NCBI GenBank assembly: GCA_020722945.1
Contig: DYJV01000037.1
Span: 1-23,251, forward strand
DNA from: Candidatus Methylomirabilis sp.
GTDB lineage: Bacteria; DYJV01
Reading direction: 5' to 3'
Length of the DNA: 23,251 bases
The position numbers and the translations under genes are program-made. Below are positions 21,290-23,251 of this stretch, one piece after another (within the stretch, counting starts at the first letter, position 1; each line of letters starts with the position of its first letter). The notes under the pieces were generated by a model. It did no database searches. It saw only the letters and a list, made by a program, of their open reading frames with translations, and was not told the origin of the DNA.

Positions 21290-22980
21290 TAAAATTTTCC
21301 TATTACCTCATCTATAGATAGTAAAATATTTGTGCCATCTTTTCTATTTTTGAATTCAACTTTACCTTGCTGCAAATTTTTCTTACCAATGGTAACTCTA
21401 TATGGAAAACCAAGTAAATCAGCATCTTTAAATTTAACACCCGCTCTTTCGTCCCTATCATCAAGTAGGACATCAACTCCTCTACTTTTAAGCTCTGTAT
21501 AAATCTTGTCTGTCACTTCCCTTACCTCTGTATCTTTGTAATCAAGTGAGAGAAGATAAAGATCAAATGGTGAAATAGGCTTAGGGAGTATCATACCATC
21601 TTCATCAAAATTCTGCTCTATTGCAGCAGCAGCAGTCCTCCCTATCCCAATACCGTAACACCCCATTATAAAAGGTCTCTGTTTACCATCTTTATCCAAA
21701 AAGAGTGCATTCATCTTTTCAGAGTATTTAACTCCAAGTTTGAAGATATGTCCAACTTCAATCCCTCTAAAAATAGAGATAACACCTTTACCACACTTTG
21801 GACATTTATCACCATTTACAATATTTCTTAAATCAGCAAAATCTATTTTAGCAGCAATATCTTCAAAATTGACATTTTTAAGGTGAAAATTTACTTTGTT
21901 GGCACCAACAACAAAGTTTACCATATTTTTAACTGAAAAATCAGCAATTACACGACATTTTATATTTACAGGACCTATAAAACCTATATCAGAGCCTGTT
22001 GACTCTTTGACAATACTCTCAGATGCAAAGAATATATTGTCCCAACCAAGAAAATTTTTCACTTTTATAAGATTAACCTCAAAATCTCCCCTTATAAGAA
22101 GTGCTACTACATTTTGACCATCTGACAATATTACTGTCTTGACAATACGATCTGGAGATATTTTTAGGAAGGAGGAGAGATCATCAATAGATTTTAGGTC
22201 AGGGGTGTAAACCTCTTCCATACGATATTTTTGAGAATCAATATTTTTTGGATATGAATCAGCAGAAACAGTAGCTTTCTCAACATTTGCTCCATATGAG
22301 CAGCTACTACAACCTGCTATTGCATCCTCTCCATTTTGTGCAAGAACCATAAACTCATGAGAAAAATTCCCACCAATTGCACCAGAATCTGCCTCTACAA
22401 CTTTAAAGTCAAGACCACATCTTGTAAATATATTTACATAAGCCTGATACATCTTTTTGTAACTCAATTCTGCCATCTCTTCACTTGCATCAAAGCTGTA
22501 TCCATCTTTCATTATAAACTCTCTACCCCTCATAACACCAAAACGGGGACGGACTTCATCTCTAAACTTAGTCTGTATTTGATAAAGATTAATAGGAAGC
22601 TGCTTGTAAGATTTGATCTCTCTCCTTACAAGATCAGTAACTACCTCTTCATGGGTAGGTCCTATGCAGAAATCCCTGTTGTTACGGTCTTTTAGTCTAA
22701 GAAGCTCTTTCCCGTAGATATCCCATCGTCCACTCTCTTGCCAAAGCTCAGCAGATACTACTGCAGGCATCAAAATCTCCACTGCACCAGCACTATTCAT
22801 CTCATCTCGGACAATGTTTTCGATCTTTCTTATCATTTTAAGACCAAGGGGGAGATAGTCGTAGATTCCAGCAGCAACTTTCCTTATCATACCTGCTCTA
22901 AGCATAAATTTATGGCTTACAACCTCTGCATCAGATGGATTCTCTTTTAGGGTAGGGATAAAATATTCTGAAAATTTCAT
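21289..22980 (-). CDS. proS: Prolyl-tRNA synthetase, bacterial long type
   Basis: 563 residues, the expected size for the bacterial form with an insertion editing domain. The class II catalytic core shows CIGPTHEE (105-112), motif 2 KFRDEVRPRFGVMRGREFIMKDGYSF (138-163) and motif 3 IMGCYGIGIGRTAAA (438-452). The editing insertion covers about 230-400. Cysteine pairs CSSC (224-227) and CPKC (393-396) bracket it. The C-terminal anticodon-binding domain starts near 460. It charges tRNA-Pro with proline. AGGAG lies 9 bases before the ATG and a good promoter lies further upstream, so it probably leads the operon down to apt. Confidence 0.97.
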   Translation of the reverse strand: MKFSEYFIPTLKENPSDAEVVSHKFMLRAGMIRKVAAGIYDYLPLGLKMIRKIENIVRDEMNSAGAVEILMPAVVSAELWQESGRWDIYGKELLRLKDRNNRDFCIGPTHEEVVTDLVRREIKSYKQLPINLYQIQTKFRDEVRPRFGVMRGREFIMKDGYSFDASEEMAELSYKKMYQAYVNIFTRCGLDFKVVEADSGAIGGNFSHEFMVLAQNGEDAIAGCSSCSYGANVEKATVSADSYPKNIDSQKYRMEEVYTPDLKSIDDLSSFLKISPDRIVKTVILSDGQNVVALLIRGDFEVNLIKVKNFLGWDNIFFASESIVKESTGSDIGFIGPVNIKCRVIADFSVKNMVNFVVGANKVNFHLKNVNFEDIAAKIDFADLRNIVNGDKCPKCGKGVISIFRGIEVGHIFKLGVKYSEKMNALFLDKDGKQRPFIMGCYGIGIGRTAAAAIEQNFDEDGMILPKPISPFDLYLLSLDYKDTEVREVTDKIYTELKSRGVDVLLDDRDERAGVKFKDADLLGFPYRVTIGKKNLQQGKVEFKNRKDGTNILLSIDEVIGKF

Positions 22981-23018
22981 AAAAAAATACTCCTAATATT
23001 CAAAAATCTTGAAGTTGC

Positions 23019-23047
23019 TATATAATTCCAAAATAACTTACTGTCAA
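23019..23047 (-). promoter_or_regulatory. Sigma-70 promoter of the proS operon
   Basis: Minus strand: a perfect -35 TTGACA (23047-23042), a 17-base spacer, and -10 TATATA (23024-23019), with transcription expected from about 23012. This is the best-formed promoter in the window. Confidence 0.8.
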
Positions 23048-23141
23048 TCTTATTTTCAAAAAAGTTTTTTATAAAAGGTGATAATTAAGTTAACTTCAAT
23101 CTTAACAATTTTAAGTATTATAAAATTCCATCAATCTTTAC

Positions 23142-23147
23142 TATAAT
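23142..23147 (+). promoter_or_regulatory. Possible -10 of a plus-strand gene beyond the window
   Basis: A perfect TATAAT with no good -35 at the right spacing. Transcription would start near 23154 and run off the window edge. Confidence 0.3.
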
Positions 23148-23251
23148 GCTCCTACAAAAAAAGAGTGAAAAGGTGTAGAATTTTAATTTTTAATCTTGTA
23201 TTTAATTATTGCTGTGCTATATTTATCTTACTCTAAAAATGTATCATAGAA

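Larger units (their letters stand above)
22981..23251. other. Right-edge non-coding region, divergent promoters
   Basis: 271 bases with no supported gene. The left half carries the proS promoter. The right half has a plus-strand TATAAT (23142-23147) that likely drives a gene beyond the window. The only frames at the edge are very short and I do not call them. Confidence 0.5.

Noticed and set aside
22336-22950. Plus-strand frames inside proS
   Set aside because: Antisense to conserved synthetase motifs; no independent support.
1-23251. Prophage, insertion sequence, toxin-antitoxin or CRISPR system
   Set aside because: No transposase, integrase, phage structural, antitoxin or Cas-like protein and no regular spaced repeats were found.

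Overview
The window is AT-rich, tightly packed bacterial DNA. It encodes 23 confidently placed proteins in several operons and no rRNA, tRNA or CRISPR array that I can see. It looks chromosomal, from a Gram-negative anaerobe that respires through multiheme cytochromes. The evidence is an ExbB/ExbD pair, lipoproteins, a class I (strict-anaerobe type) hybrid cluster protein, a ten-heme cytochrome c, a PglB/STT3-type oligosaccharyltransferase and a pcm-nlpD-rpoS gene order. A member of the Deferribacterota or a deep relative of the delta-proteobacteria would fit, but this is inference from gene content, not a phylogenetic result.

Layout. (a) 209-4579, plus strand: an operon of a secreted subtilisin-like protease, a 712-residue PglB/STT3-type oligosaccharyltransferase and a 2-hydroxyacyl-CoA dehydratase activator-type ATPase, with overlapping gene ends. 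(b) 4565-6700, minus: a probable outer-membrane barrel protein, an archaeal-type methyltransferase, a small four-cysteine protein and a cytidylate-kinase-like protein. (c) 6967-9615, minus: coiled-coil protein, exbB, exbD, an ftsB-like gene and a divergent class II aldolase, all overlapping or nearly so. (d) 10011-11318, plus: a histone-deacetylase-family hydrolase with a zinc-ribbon-like tail. (e) 11398-14233, minus: LysM lytic transglycosylase lipoprotein and a lone PilC. (f) 14394-17796: a decaheme cytochrome (minus) and hcp (plus), divergent around a CRP/FNR-type palindrome. (g) 17958-22980, minus: proS-rlmB-pcm-nlpD-like-rpoS-apt, led by a good sigma-70 promoter.

Themes. The pcm-nlpD-rpoS-apt order supports calling the small sigma factor RpoS and the degenerate LytM protein an NlpD-like activator. 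The hcp/cytochrome pair probably belongs to nitrosative-stress or nitrogen-oxide metabolism under an FNR/HcpR-like regulator. The protease-PglB operon points to secretion and N-glycosylation of envelope proteins.

Most notable points: rlmB has no ATG, GTG or TTG at its true beginning, and appears to start at ATA inside a TAATA stop/start overlap with proS. A methyltransferase of a family best known from archaea sits in a bacterial operon of unknown function. A roughly 36-bp direct repeat at the convergent ends of the deacetylase and transglycosylase genes carries a fossil copy of the transglycosylase C-terminus. I found no clearly new multi-gene system; the two operons of mixed or unknown function (209-4579 and 4565-6700) are the best places to look.
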